From assembly GCF_023897065.1 (NCBI RefSeq), contig NZ_JAMHIV010000032.1, positions 56,411 to 120,410 on the forward strand: a DNA stretch of 64,000 nucleotides. Direction: 5' to 3'. Origin of the DNA: Crossiella sp. SN42 (lineage in GTDB: Bacteria > Actinomycetota > Actinomycetes > Mycobacteriales > Pseudonocardiaceae). Below are positions 33,901 through 42,252 of the stretch, piece by piece; the first letter of the stretch is position 1, and the number at the start of each line of letters is the position of its first letter. Position numbers and translations under genes: made by a program. The notes below the pieces were generated by a model. That model saw nothing but the letters and a program-made list of their open reading frames with translations. It did not search any database and was not told the origin of the DNA.

Positions 33901-34850
33901 CGTTTCTCCAGCGCGTCCGCGGTGTCCCTGATCTCCCGCTCGCCGCTGAGGAAGACCAGGATGTCGCCAGGCCCCTCCAGCAGCAGCTCGTCCACCGCGT
34001 CGGAGATCGCGGTGACCTGGTCCCGGTCGGTGTCCTCGGTCTCGCTGTCCGGGTCGATGATCGGCCGGTAGCGGACCTCCACCGGGTAGGTGCGGCCGGA
34101 GACCTCGATGATCGGGGCGTCGCCGAAGTGCCGGGAGAACCGCTCGGGGTCGATGGTCGCGGAGGTGATGATCACCTTGAGGTCGGGGCGGCGGGGCAGC
34201 AGCTGGGCCAGGTAACCGAGCAGGAAGTCCACGTTGAGGCTGCGCTCGTGCGCCTCGTCGATGATCAGCGTGTCGTAGCGGGACAGCGTCCGGTCGTTCT
34301 GGATCTCGGCCAGCAGGATGCCGTCGGTCATCAGCTTGACCAGGGTGTCCGTGCTGGACTGGTCGGTGAAGCGGACCTGGTAGCCGACGGTCTCGCCGAG
34401 CGAGGTGCCCAGCTCCTCGGCGATCCGCTCGGCCACCGTGCGCGCGGCCAGCCGTCGGGGCTGGGTGTGCCCGATCAGCCCCTGCACGCCCCGGCCCAGC
34501 TCCAGGCAGATCTTGGGCAGCTGGGTGGTCTTGCCGGAGCCGGTCTCGCCCGCGACGATCACCACCTGGTGGTCGCGGACCGCGGCCAGGATCTCGTCCT
34601 TGCGCTGGCTGACCGGCAGCTGCGCCGGGTAGGTGATCTTGGGCCGGGAGTTGCGCCGGTTCTCCAGCCGGAGCTCCGCCGCGGCGACCTCGCCGGCGAT
34701 CTCCGCGGTGACCGCGGCGCGCTTCCCGGCGTCCCGCAGCTTGCGGGCCCCCTCGATACGACGGCGCAACCGACGCTGATCACGCAGCATCAGCTCGGCG
34801 AGACGGTGGTGGAGTTCGGTGAGCGAGGGGCTCACAAGCGGCGTACCCAT
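30954..34850 (-). CDS. hrpA: ATP-dependent RNA helicase HrpA
   Basis: 1298 residues, full length for the DEAH-box RNA helicase HrpA. Motif I is GETGSGKT (101-108), Ia is HTQPRRLAA, II is DEAH (198-201), III is ITSATID, and VI is QRKGRCGRV. The HA2 and OB-fold regions follow, and the long C-terminal DUF3418 region (from about 700) is typical of the bacterial protein. HrpA unwinds RNA and rescues stalled ribosomes in other bacteria. ATG at 34850. There is an eight-base convergent overlap with the acetyltransferase gene. No operon partners are seen on its strand. Confidence 0.96.
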   Translation of the reverse strand: MGTPLVSPSLTELHHRLAELMLRDQRRLRRRIEGARKLRDAGKRAAVTAEIAGEVAAAELRLENRRNSRPKITYPAQLPVSQRKDEILAAVRDHQVVIVAGETGSGKTTQLPKICLELGRGVQGLIGHTQPRRLAARTVAERIAEELGTSLGETVGYQVRFTDQSSTDTLVKLMTDGILLAEIQNDRTLSRYDTLIIDEAHERSLNVDFLLGYLAQLLPRRPDLKVIITSATIDPERFSRHFGDAPIIEVSGRTYPVEVRYRPIIDPDSETEDTDRDQVTAISDAVDELLLEGPGDILVFLSGEREIRDTADALEKRELRNTEVVPLYARLSAAEQHRVFQAHTGRRIVLATNVAETSLTVPGIKYVIDPGTARISRYSHRTKVQRLPIEPVSQASANQRKGRCGRVSEGICIRLYSEEDFEARPEFTDPEILRTNLASVILQMTSLGLGDLAAFPFIDPPDARNITAGVQLLQELGALDPEQSDPKKRLTPLGRKLSQLPVDPRLARMVLAADELGCVREVLVITAALSIQDPRERPADKQQDADSKHARFADPNSDFLAYLKLWEYLREQQQELSSNRFRKLCKAEYLNYLRVREWQDIHSQLRQVVKQLGITPNSNPAPEQQIHTALLSGLLSHIGLQEERKKEYLGARSARFAIFPGSALFKKPPRWVMAAELVETSRLWGRIAARIEPEWVEPLAGHLVKRTHSEPHWEKKQGAVMAIERVTLYGIPLVVNRKVNYGRIDPELSRELFIRHALVEGDWETTHKFFHANRALLGEVEALEDRARRRDILVDDETLFAFYDERIGKEVVSGRHFDSWWKKTRRETPDLLTFDKQALINATAGSITEADYPDDWRQGGVTLPLTYRFEPGRRDDGVTAHIPVGVLNQVDGDGFAWHIPGLRKEIVVSLLKSLPKNLRRNFVPVPDVAEALLSRLSVEDGHVLDAVEDVLHELTQIEVPREAWQLDQVPDHLKTTYRVVDENEKVLAEGKDLAALKRKLTAQVRKTLSKAGNELERTGLRDWTIGTLPKTFSQEQNGFTVTAYPALIDETDSVAVRMLDSAAEQRRAMWRGTRRLLLLTVPSPVKQLQRGLSNQAKLTLSRNPHGGVADLLVDCINAAADKLIAAGGGPAWDAAGFDKLRDGVRGGLQLAVFEVVGHVEATLMAWHEVSAVLETKASLDAAADVRKQVDALVYKGFVTATGWSRVVHLPRYLRAAKHRLEKVGENPRRDAELQAQVSQVHQAYLELRREVPQAAAGLAKIRWMIEELRVSYFAQSLGTAYPVSDKRIYRAMDELLTS

Positions 34851-34968
34851 ACTGCGGACCAGTTTAAGTGCCCGGCAAACGGTTTTCCCCGCTCACCCCG
34901 CGCACGGTGGTGAAACCCACGCGGCCGGGTAACGCCGGCGTCACCTGCCGCCCCCAGGATCGGGGGCC

Positions 34969-35478
34969 ATGGACGACTTACCGGAGCTGATCCGGCTCGC
35001 CGGGCGCACCGCGCTGCTGCGCCGGGCCCGCCCGCCGGACCTGGACGGCCTGGTCGAGCTGCACCGCCGCTGTTCGGCGGAGACGCTGCGCCGCCGGTTC
35101 CTGGGCGCGCCGCAGACCAGCGGGCGGGCGCTGGGCTGCCTGGTCAGCCAGCACGCCACGCACACCCAGCTGGCCATGGCCGGGGCCGAGGTGGTGGGCG
35201 CGGGCAGCGTGTTCCAGGCCGCCGACCCCGCCGAGCTGGCCTTCCTGGTCCGCGACGACTGGCAGGGCAGGGGCCTTGGCCGGGCGCTGCTGCGGCGGCT
35301 GGCCAAGGCCGCGGTCGCCGACGGGGTGCGCGCGGTCTGCCTGCACACCTACGCCGACAACGCCGTGGTGCGGCACCTGCTCGACTCCTACGGCCTGCCC
35401 GGCCGCGGCAGCATCGCCGACGGGGTGCTCACCGTGCGGGTCGATCACCAGGTGATCGGCAGCTCCGCGACTCCGTAG
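34969..35478 (+). CDS. GNAT family N-acetyltransferase
   Basis: 169 residues with a standard GNAT fold: LLRRARPPDLDGLVELHRRC, ELAFLVRDDWQGRGLGRALL (acetyl-CoA pyrophosphate loop Q-G-R-G-L-G) and VCLHTYADNAVVRHLLDSYG. It resembles the stand-alone acetyltransferases related to protein-acetylating Pat enzymes, but there is no cyclic-nucleotide domain. The substrate is unknown. It is divergent from hrpA with a 118-base gap. Its 3' end overlaps the convergent P450 gene by 34 bases, a long overlap for this window. Confidence 0.87.
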   Translation: MDDLPELIRLAGRTALLRRARPPDLDGLVELHRRCSAETLRRRFLGAPQTSGRALGCLVSQHATHTQLAMAGAEVVGAGSVFQAADPAELAFLVRDDWQGRGLGRALLRRLAKAAVADGVRAVCLHTYADNAVVRHLLDSYGLPGRGSIADGVLTVRVDHQVIGSSATP

Positions 35479-36656
35479 ACCGCCTGGCGCGGCTGGAACC
35501 GGATCTGCTCCGGCGGCACGGCCAGCGCCAGGCCGGGGAACCGGCGCAGCAGCGCGCTGAACGCGGCCCGCATCTCCGACCTGGCCAGCGTCGCGCCGAG
35601 GCAGTGGTGCGCGCCGTGCCCGAAGGCCAGGTGCGGGCGCGGCGGGCGGTCCAGCAGCAGCTCGTCCGGGCGGTCCAGCTGCTCGGGGTCGCGGTTGGCC
35701 GAGGCGAGCACGAACACCACGAGGTCGCCCGCGGGAATCCGCTGCCCGTGCAGCTCCACGTCCTGCACCACGATCCGGGGCACCCCGGAGGCGACCACGG
35801 TGAGGAAGCGCATCAGCTCCTCCACCGCGTTGTCCATCCGGTCCGGGTTGGCCCGCAGCCAGGCCAGCTGCTCGGGGTGGGTGAGCAGGGCGTAGGTGCC
35901 GATGCCCAGCATGTTCGCGGTGGTCTCGTGCCCGGCGAGCAGCAGCAGCGAGGCGATGTTGACCAGCATGTCGTCGTCCACGGTGGCGCCGTGCTCGCGG
36001 ATGAGCATGCCGATCAGGTCCTCACCCGGGTTCGCCCTGGCCTTGGTCACCAGCGAGTGCATGTAGGCCTGGCCCTCGCGGTTGAGCGCGATCCGCTCCT
36101 CCACCGGCAGCAGCGCGTTCATCTGCCGCGCGCTGCGGGCCTGGAAGTCGGCGCGGTCGGCGTAGGGCACGCCGAGCAGCTCGCAGATCACCAGCGAGGG
36201 GATGGGCAGCGCGAAGTTGGCCACCAGGTCCGCGCCCGGCCCAAGCCGCTCCAGCTGGTCGAGGTGCTCCTCGACGATCACCCCGATCCGCTCCTCCAGC
36301 CGCCGCATCCGGCGCACGGTGAACTCCGAGGTCAGCAGTCTGCGCACCTGGCCGTGCTCCGGCGGGTCCAGGAACAGGATGTTGCCCTTGCGCATCCGGT
36401 CCGCCTCTTCCCTGGTCAGCCCCGGCGGCAGCGGGCGCGCGCCGAGGACGTCCGGGTTGTTGCTGAACCGGGTGTGGTCGCCGAGGCCCGCCCGCACGTC
36501 CTCCTGCCGGGTGAGCAGCCAGGCCTCGCCCTTGGCGCCGAAGACCTCGAACGGGACCTTGCGTATCGCCCGGCTGTCGCGCATTTCGGCCAGCTCGGGC
36601 GTCGGCGCGAAACCGTTCCGGGTCATGTACAGCGGGACGTTCACCGTGTCGGTCAT
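35445..36656 (-). CDS. Cytochrome P450
   Basis: 403 residues, a soluble bacterial P450. The I-helix oxygen-binding motif is LLLAGHETTANML near residue 240, the ExxR motif is in VEELMRFL, and the heme-binding loop is FGHGAHHCLGATLAR with Cys352 as the thiolate ligand. The N-terminus and DPPEHGQVRRLLTSEFTVRRM resemble the CYP105/107 groups that tailor secondary metabolites. No ferredoxin, reductase or biosynthetic cluster adjoins it, so the substrate cannot be inferred. It overlaps the end of the GNAT gene by 34 bases. Confidence 0.95.
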   Translation of the reverse strand: MTDTVNVPLYMTRNGFAPTPELAEMRDSRAIRKVPFEVFGAKGEAWLLTRQEDVRAGLGDHTRFSNNPDVLGARPLPPGLTREEADRMRKGNILFLDPPEHGQVRRLLTSEFTVRRMRRLEERIGVIVEEHLDQLERLGPGADLVANFALPIPSLVICELLGVPYADRADFQARSARQMNALLPVEERIALNREGQAYMHSLVTKARANPGEDLIGMLIREHGATVDDDMLVNIASLLLLAGHETTANMLGIGTYALLTHPEQLAWLRANPDRMDNAVEELMRFLTVVASGVPRIVVQDVELHGQRIPAGDLVVFVLASANRDPEQLDRPDELLLDRPPRPHLAFGHGAHHCLGATLARSEMRAAFSALLRRFPGLALAVPPEQIRFQPRQAVYGVAELPITW

Positions 36657-36820
36657 GGTTCCCCCTCCAGTATTGCGTTGCCTGACTACCTAAGTTAGCC
36701 CCGGGCGGCGGAACTGTCTCTCCATCTCGCGAGGGAGCGGGTTCGCGCCAGGGGGTGAGCCAGGGGCCGCGGATCCGCGACACCGTTGCGGCAACACCGC
36801 CCTCTACCTCAGGAGACACC

Positions 36821-37846
36821 ATGATTCGCTGGTCGGCCACGATCTGGTCAGCGCTGTACGCCGTGTTCGCTATCGGCTGGACGTTCGGCGCCCCCGGCTA
36901 CCCCTTCGGGCCTGCGGACCCGTCCGCGCAGCTGTCCGCCCTCGGCGCGGTCCCGGCCGCGACCAGCGCCCCACTGCTCGCCCTCGGCATGACCACCGCG
37001 ACCGTGGTGGCGTTGCTGATGTCCCTTGGCAGCAAGGCGATCCGCCCGCTGCTGCTCACCCTGGCCTGGCTGGTCACGGCCGCGCTGGCGCTGTTCCTCA
37101 ACGACGGCCGGGTGCTGATGCTGGTCGGCTACCTGCCGATCGTGCTCATCGGCGCGCCCTTCGGCTGGCCCCCGGTCAGCTACCTGGACAAGTTCGACAC
37201 CGCCAACCTCAACCAGTTCGCCATCGTCCTGGGCGCCCTGCTCTGGCTGGCCGCGACCCTGAACTACCAGCGCCGCACCGCGGACGCCTGCCTGAGCTGC
37301 GGCATCGGCCCCCGTCCCGTGCCCGCCCTGGCCACCCCCGTCGCGGCCGCCCGATGGGGCAAGTGGTGCGCCTACCTGGCCTTCCTGGTCCCGCTGGCCT
37401 ACGCGCTGACCCGGTGGGCCTGGTTCGCCGGGTTCAGCCTCGGGCTGATCAGCGAGGAGTTCCTGCGGGAGGGACAGGAGAACGGGCTGTGGATCGCGGG
37501 GGCGGGGCTGGGCACCTTCGCCGCGCTGGGCGGGCTGCTCACGCTGGGGCTGGTGTACCGGTGGGGCGAGGTCTACCCGTTCTGGGTGCCGGGGCTGCGG
37601 GGCAAGCGGGTGCGCCCGCTGGCGGCGATCATCCCGGCCACGTTCGTCTCGGTGATCGTGACGGCGGCGGGGCTGGGGGTGTTCCTTCGGATGGTCGGGC
37701 GGGTCGGGTTCACCGAGTTCATCGTCAACCCGATGACGTTCTTCCCGTTCTGGGGCTTGGCGCTGGGCGGGGCGACGGTGGCGTACTTCCTGCGGCGGCG
37801 GGTCGAGTGCGATCGGCATGCGTCAAAAGTTTCGGCAGGTCTGTGA
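36821..37846 (+). CDS. Integral membrane protein, function unknown
   Basis: 341 residues with eight or nine hydrophobic helices, beginning IWSALYAVFAIGWTFGAPGY and including LLLTLAWLVTAALALFL, LMLVGYLPIVLIGAPFGWP, WCAYLAFLVPLAYALTRWAWF and FVSVIVTAAGLGVFLRMVG. A cytoplasmic or external loop contains RTADACLSCGIG with a CxxC pair. Similar proteins occur in actinomycetes without assigned function. AGGAGA lies five bases before the ATG at 36821. It is divergent from the P450 gene. Confidence 0.85.
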   Translation: MIRWSATIWSALYAVFAIGWTFGAPGYPFGPADPSAQLSALGAVPAATSAPLLALGMTTATVVALLMSLGSKAIRPLLLTLAWLVTAALALFLNDGRVLMLVGYLPIVLIGAPFGWPPVSYLDKFDTANLNQFAIVLGALLWLAATLNYQRRTADACLSCGIGPRPVPALATPVAAARWGKWCAYLAFLVPLAYALTRWAWFAGFSLGLISEEFLREGQENGLWIAGAGLGTFAALGGLLTLGLVYRWGEVYPFWVPGLRGKRVRPLAAIIPATFVSVIVTAAGLGVFLRMVGRVGFTEFIVNPMTFFPFWGLALGGATVAYFLRRRVECDRHASKVSAGL

Positions 37847-37910
37847 CTTCAGTGATGAATGAAAGTAATCCGCCGGACTGACAAACCCAAAACCGCGGGG
37901 GAGGCGAGGC

Positions 37911-38084
37911 ATGAAGATCGCGGGCGTGGTGGAGCGCAGGTTGCTGGTGAACTACCGGGTCGAGCCGGATCAGCTCAGCCGGACAACCGGTGCAGTCGTA
38001 ACGCCAGCTGGACCTCCAGCGCCCGCGCCGGTTCCTGCCAGTCCGCGCCCAGCAGGTCGGCCACCCGCTCCAGCCGCTGGGTGA
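37911..38084 (+). pseudogene. 5' stub of a DUF2071 (YqjF-like) gene
   Basis: ATG at 37911 has a strong GGGGGAGG upstream. The first 22 codons, MKIAGVVERRLLVNYRVEPDQL, match the start of DUF2071 proteins (usually about 220-250 residues). Similarity then stops at the end of the convergent PucR gene, and the frame runs out in a Pro/Ala stretch at 38084. The rest of the gene is gone, so a deletion probably joined it to the PucR 3' end. Confidence 0.6.
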
Positions 38085-39990
38085 CCGTGTTGACGTGCAC
38101 GTGCAGCGCCTCCCTGGTCCGCGCGGGCGAACACCCGTGCCCGAAGTACTCGGTGAGCGTGCGCACCAGCTCCGTGCCCCGCCGGGCGTCGTAGTCCAGC
38201 ACCGCGCCCAGGGTGTCCCGGACGAACCCGGCCACGTCGGCCCGGTCGCCGAGCAGCACCCCGACAAAGCCGAGCTCGGCCACGGCGGCGCCCTCGCCAC
38301 GACGGCCAAGGGCGAGCAGCGCCCGCAGGCACCGCTGCGCCTCCCGGTGCGCCGCGCCAAGCCCGCCCAGCCCGTCAGCCACACCCCGCCCCGCCCCCGG
38401 CAACCCCGGACCCGCCGCGCCACCGCCAGCCCCGCCGCCGCCGATCCCTGCGCCGCCACCCGCCGCGCCGCCGCCGACCGCACCTCCGCCCGCCGCGCCT
38501 CTGCCGGTCGTGCCCTCGCCCGTCGCGCCGCCGCCGAGCGCGCCCCCGCCGAGTGCGCCCCCGCCGAGCGCGCCCCCGCCCGCCACCACCACCGGCCCCG
38601 CTCCACCCACCGTCACCGGCCCACCGACCGCCGCCCCTAGCTCCGCCGCCACCGTCCGCGCCACCGCCCCCGGATCCTCCCCGGGTATCAGCAGCACCGC
38701 CCCCGCCGCCAGCCCCTGCGCCGCCCGCGCCACCCTGGCCGCCGCCACCCCCACCCGCTCCCGCGCGCTCTCCGCGACCAGCACCACCTGCCGCCGCCCC
38801 AGGTCCACGCCCAGCCGGGCCGCCCGCGCGAGCAGCGCGTCCGGGTCGGCGGTGCCGGCCAGCAGGTCGGTGAGCAGTTCGCCGCGGACCCGGTTCTCCG
38901 CCTCGGCCACCGAGCGGCGCAGCAGCAGCACCAGCGCGGTGACCACCCCGGCGCGCTCGAACAGCCGCTGGTCGGCCTCGGTGAGCTCGGGGCGGTCGGT
39001 GAGCACCATGGTGCCGAGCAGTTCCGCCCCGGCCAGCACCGCGCACACCCAGCGCCTGCCGCTGCGCACCGCCCGGCCACTGGCCCTGGCCTCGGCCACC
39101 GCCTGGGCAGGCACCCGGGGCGGGGCGGTGCCGGTGCGGGCCAGCACCGCGCCCTCGGCGTCGCGGACGGCGATGCCGCCGCCGAGCAGCTCGGCCACCG
39201 CGACCGCGACGTCGTGCACGTCGCCGCCGCGCAGCACCAGGTCGGTGAGCCGGTCGTGCGCGGCCTCGGCGCGGCGCAGGGCCTCGTGGTGGGTGCGGGT
39301 CTGCTCCAGCAGGCGGGCGGTGTCCAGGGCGACGGCGGCGTGGTCGGCGAGGCTGGTGAGCAAGGCGATCTCCTCGGGGGTGAACGAGCGGGTGTCCCGT
39401 TCACCTGCGTACAGCACCCCGATGACCCTGTTCGCCAGGCGAAGCGGGACGCCGAGAATGGACACCAGGCCCTCGTCGGCGACCGCGGCGTCGATGGCGG
39501 CGGTGTGCGCGAACTGGGTGTCGCTGAGGTAGCCGGCGGTGGCCGCGGGTTCCGCGGTGTGCGCCACCCGCCCGCCGAGGCCCTCGCCCATGCCGAGCCG
39601 GACCTGCTGGAACCGCACCGAGATCGAGCCGTCGGTGACCCGCATGTAGGTGTCGCCCGCGGTCTCGTCGTTGAGGCTCAGGTAGGCCAGGTCGGTGCCC
39701 AGCAGCAGCCTGGCCCGCCGCACGATCGAGCGCAGCACCGCGTCCACGTCGCGCAGCGCGGCCAGGTCGCCCGCGGTGTCGAACAGCGCGGCCAGCTCGG
39801 CCTCCCGCCGCCGGTGCTGGCCGAGGGTGCGGTGGATGCGCAGGGCGTGCTCGGTCGCCTCGGCCAGCACCCGGAGCCGTGCGGCGGGCAGGCCGGTTTC
39901 CCGTGCGGCGGCCAGGGGCCGGGCCAGTTGCTCGGCCTCGGCGCCGGTGGCCAGCAGGCCGAGCAACTGGGCCAGGTCGGACTCGCTCAC
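37975..39990 (-). CDS. PucR-type transcriptional regulator with GAF domain and Gly-rich insert
   Basis: 671 residues. A GAF sensor domain lies at about 85-245 (LFDTAGDLAALRDVDAVLRS to LTSLADHAAVALDTARLL). A PucR-like middle region follows (about 265-470). The C-terminal PucR helix-turn-helix is TLTEYFGHGCSPARTREALH, HVNTVTQRLERVADLLG. Between them is a stretch of about 65 residues made almost only of Gly, Ala, Leu and Thr (GGGALGGGALGGGALGGG onward), encoded by tandem 15-bp repeats. GTG at 39990 overlaps the stop of the MHS transporter gene (GTGA), so the regulator is translated with the transporter it may control. Confidence 0.9.
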   Translation of the reverse strand: MSESDLAQLLGLLATGAEAEQLARPLAAARETGLPAARLRVLAEATEHALRIHRTLGQHRRREAELAALFDTAGDLAALRDVDAVLRSIVRRARLLLGTDLAYLSLNDETAGDTYMRVTDGSISVRFQQVRLGMGEGLGGRVAHTAEPAATAGYLSDTQFAHTAAIDAAVADEGLVSILGVPLRLANRVIGVLYAGERDTRSFTPEEIALLTSLADHAAVALDTARLLEQTRTHHEALRRAEAAHDRLTDLVLRGGDVHDVAVAVAELLGGGIAVRDAEGAVLARTGTAPPRVPAQAVAEARASGRAVRSGRRWVCAVLAGAELLGTMVLTDRPELTEADQRLFERAGVVTALVLLLRRSVAEAENRVRGELLTDLLAGTADPDALLARAARLGVDLGRRQVVLVAESARERVGVAAARVARAAQGLAAGAVLLIPGEDPGAVARTVAAELGAAVGGPVTVGGAGPVVVAGGGALGGGALGGGALGGGATGEGTTGRGAAGGGAVGGGAAGGGAGIGGGGAGGGAAGPGLPGAGRGVADGLGGLGAAHREAQRCLRALLALGRRGEGAAVAELGFVGVLLGDRADVAGFVRDTLGAVLDYDARRGTELVRTLTEYFGHGCSPARTREALHVHVNTVTQRLERVADLLGADWQEPARALEVQLALRLHRLSG
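38390..38600. repeat. Low-complexity Gly-rich coding repeat inside the PucR gene
   Basis: Three tandem 15-base units (GAGYGCGCCCCCGCC on the plus strand) occupy 38536-38550, 38551-38565 and 38566-38580, within a wider Gly/Ala-coding stretch. The unit encodes GGGAL on the minus strand. Copy number may vary between strains by slippage. Confidence 0.75.
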
Positions 39991-41291
39991 CCGAGCTGCT
40001 CGCCCCTGGTCTCGCGGGAGAGCAGCACCGCGCCGGTGGTCAGCACGGCGGCCAGGAACAGGTACACCGAGATCGGGAACGAGGACCCGAACTGCTGCAA
40101 CAGGGCGGTGGCGATCAGCGGGGCCAGCGCCCCGGCGAAGATGGAGGCCAGCTGGTAACCGACCGAGGCGCCGGAGTAGCGGACCCTGGTGCCGAAGAGC
40201 TCGGAGAAGAACGCCGCCTGCGGCCCGTACATCGCGCCGTGCAGGATCAGCCCGACCGTGGTGCCCAGGGTGATCAGCCAGAAGGACTTGGTGTCCAGCA
40301 AGGCGAAGAAGGCGAAGCCCCACAGCCCGGTGCCGATCGCGCCGAACAGGTACACCGGTTTGCGCCCGAGCCGGTCCGACAGCGCGCCCCACAGCGGGAT
40401 CGAGACGAAGTGGATGGCCGAGGCGATGAGCACCGCGTTCAGGCCGGTGGACTTGGGCAGGCCGAGCGGCCCGGTCAGGTAGACCAGGATGAACGCGGTG
40501 AGGATGTAGTAGCAGACGTTCTCGGCGAACCGGGCGCCCATGGCCACCAGCACCTCGCGCCGGTGCTCGCGCAGCACCCGCACGATCGGCGGCGCCTCGC
40601 GCTCCCCGGTCTGCTCGGCCTTGGCCTGAGCTGCCAGAAACACCGGCGACTCGGCCACCGCCAGCCGGATCCACAGCCCCACCGCGACCAGCGCGCCGGA
40701 GAGCAGGAACGGGATCCGCCAGCCCCACTCCAGGAAGTCGGCCTCGGGCTGCACCGCGGCCAGCACCGCCAGCACCGCGGTGGCCAGCAGGTTGCCCGCG
40801 GGCACCCCGGCTTGCGGCCAGGAAGCCCAGTAGCCGCGCCGTTTCGGGTCACCGTGCTCGGAGACGATCAGCACCGCCCCGCCCCACTCCCCACCAAGCG
40901 CGAAGCCCTGGACCAGCCGCAGCAGGGTGAGCAGCAGCGGGGCGGCCGCGCCGATGGTGGCGTAGGTGGGCAGCAGGCCGATCAGGAAGGTCGCGCCTCC
41001 CATCATCAGCAGGCTGATCACCAGCAGTTTCTTCCGCCCGAGCCGGTCCCCGAAGTGCCCGAACACGATGCCGCCCAACGGCCGGGCGACAAAGCCGATG
41101 GCGTAGGTGACGAAGGCGAGCAGGGTGCCGGTGAGCGGGTCGGAGGTGGGGAAGAACAGGGTGTTGAACACCAGCGCGGCGGCCGAGCCGTAGAGGAAGA
41201 AGTCGTACCACTCGATGGTGGTGCCGATCATGCTGGCGCCAACGATCCGGGTGATGGAGGACCGCGCGGGAGCGGCGGTGGGGACGGACAT
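39987..41291 (-). CDS. MFS transporter, metabolite:H+ symporter (MHS) family
   Basis: 434 residues, twelve membrane helices, ShiA/ProP/KgtP-like. The start SSITRIVGASMIGTTIEWYDFFLYGSAA is the MHS signature, with FGHFGDRLGRKKLLVISLLM as the loop 2-3 motif and GFALGGEWGGAVLIVSEH in helix 5. It likely imports an organic acid, betaine or shikimate-type compound with protons. Its stop overlaps the start of the PucR regulator gene, which suggests substrate-responsive control. The 3-hydroxybutyrate dehydrogenase gene lies upstream on the same strand, so a carboxylic-acid substrate is plausible. Confidence 0.92.
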   Translation of the reverse strand: MSVPTAAPARSSITRIVGASMIGTTIEWYDFFLYGSAAALVFNTLFFPTSDPLTGTLLAFVTYAIGFVARPLGGIVFGHFGDRLGRKKLLVISLLMMGGATFLIGLLPTYATIGAAAPLLLTLLRLVQGFALGGEWGGAVLIVSEHGDPKRRGYWASWPQAGVPAGNLLATAVLAVLAAVQPEADFLEWGWRIPFLLSGALVAVGLWIRLAVAESPVFLAAQAKAEQTGEREAPPIVRVLREHRREVLVAMGARFAENVCYYILTAFILVYLTGPLGLPKSTGLNAVLIASAIHFVSIPLWGALSDRLGRKPVYLFGAIGTGLWGFAFFALLDTKSFWLITLGTTVGLILHGAMYGPQAAFFSELFGTRVRYSGASVGYQLASIFAGALAPLIATALLQQFGSSFPISVYLFLAAVLTTGAVLLSRETRGEQLG

Positions 41292-41363
41292 GGATCACCT
41301 CACGTCATCGGGAGGGCAGGGGAGGGAGAGAGTAAATCGTTACGCCCGATTCAGGAGCGCAAC

Positions 41364-42119
41364 TCACCGCGCGGTCCAGCCGCCGTCAATGGGTATCGAA
41401 ACGCCGGTCAGATGTCCGCTCTGCTGGCTGCACAACCACAACACCGCCTCGGCCACCTGCGCAGGCTCCAGCAGCCGCTTCACCGCGGTCCGGTCCAGCA
41501 GGATGTCGGTGAGCACCTCCTCCTCACTGATCCGGTGCGCCCGCGACAGATCGCTGACCTGCTTCTCTACCAACGGCGTCCGCACATAAGCCGGATTGAT
41601 GCAGTTGCTGGTGACCCCGTACGGCGCCCCCTCCAGCGCGACCACCTTGCTCAACCCCTCCAGCGCGTGCTTGGCCGCGACGTAAGCGGACTTGAACGGA
41701 CTCGCGCGCAACCCGTGTACCGAGGAGATGTTGACCACCCGCCCCCAGCGCCGCTGGTACATGTGCGGCAACACCTTCCGCAAGATCAGGAACGGCGCGG
41801 TGACCATGACGTCCTGCATCAGCCGGAACACCTCCGGCGGGAAATCGCTGATCCCGGCCACGTGCTGCATGCCGGCGTTGTTCACCAGAATGTCCACTGT
41901 GGACGGAAGGGTGTCGATCGCGGCGGGGTCGCTGAGGTCGATCTCGTGTGCCACGCCGCCGTAGTCCTCGGCCGCGGTGTGCACCGCGGGGCCGTTCTTG
42001 TCCACCAGGTGCACGGTCGCGCCCGCGCAGGCCAGCATCTTGGAGATGGCCAGTCCGATGCCGCTGGCGGCGCCGGTGACCAGTGCGGTGCGCCCGATCA
42101 GCCCTGGTTGAGTGGTCAT
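41364..42119 (-). CDS. 3-hydroxybutyrate dehydrogenase (SDR)
   Basis: 251 residues. It interconverts 3-hydroxybutyrate and acetoacetate with NAD. The cofactor motif is ALVTGAASGIGLAISKML, then ILVNNAGMQHV, active-site Ser in NISSVHGLRAS and YVAAK. The segment INPAYVRTPLVEKQVSDLSR followed by EEEVLTDILLDRTAVKRLLEP is characteristic of D-3-hydroxybutyrate dehydrogenases rather than general SDRs. It could work with the MHS transporter encoded downstream on ketone-body or polyhydroxybutyrate metabolism. One GTCCACWGTGGAC palindrome lies inside at 41892. Confidence 0.85.
   Translation of the reverse strand: MTTQPGLIGRTALVTGAASGIGLAISKMLACAGATVHLVDKNGPAVHTAAEDYGGVAHEIDLSDPAAIDTLPSTVDILVNNAGMQHVAGISDFPPEVFRLMQDVMVTAPFLILRKVLPHMYQRRWGRVVNISSVHGLRASPFKSAYVAAKHALEGLSKVVALEGAPYGVTSNCINPAYVRTPLVEKQVSDLSRAHRISEEEVLTDILLDRTAVKRLLEPAQVAEAVLWLCSQQSGHLTGVSIPIDGGWTAR
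41892..41904. repeat. Copy 3 of palindrome GTCCACWGTGGAC
   Basis: GTCCACTGTGGAC inside the hydroxybutyrate dehydrogenase gene; the coding strand reads Ser-Thr-Val-Asp with ACA. Confidence 0.6.
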
Positions 42120-42252
42120 GGACTCCGACGGTAGGCAAGTCGGGGCCCGCTGACCATGTGCGCGGGCACCACACCGCCGGGAGAAACAGTGGATTCCACC
42201 CACATGCACGCGTGCGGTCGCTGGATGTCACTGTGCGTACTAGCGTTGCAGC

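Noticed and set aside
30477..34913. Reading frame of 1478 codons on the plus strand opposite hrpA
   Set aside because: It is antisense to a full-length HrpA with all helicase motifs. Its composition (long Arg/Gln/Leu/Pro runs) is the usual product of GC-rich antisense frames, and it matches no family.
38390..38600. CRISPR-like or non-coding tandem repeat
   Set aside because: The repeats are 15-bp, in frame, contiguous without spacers and lie inside the PucR coding sequence.
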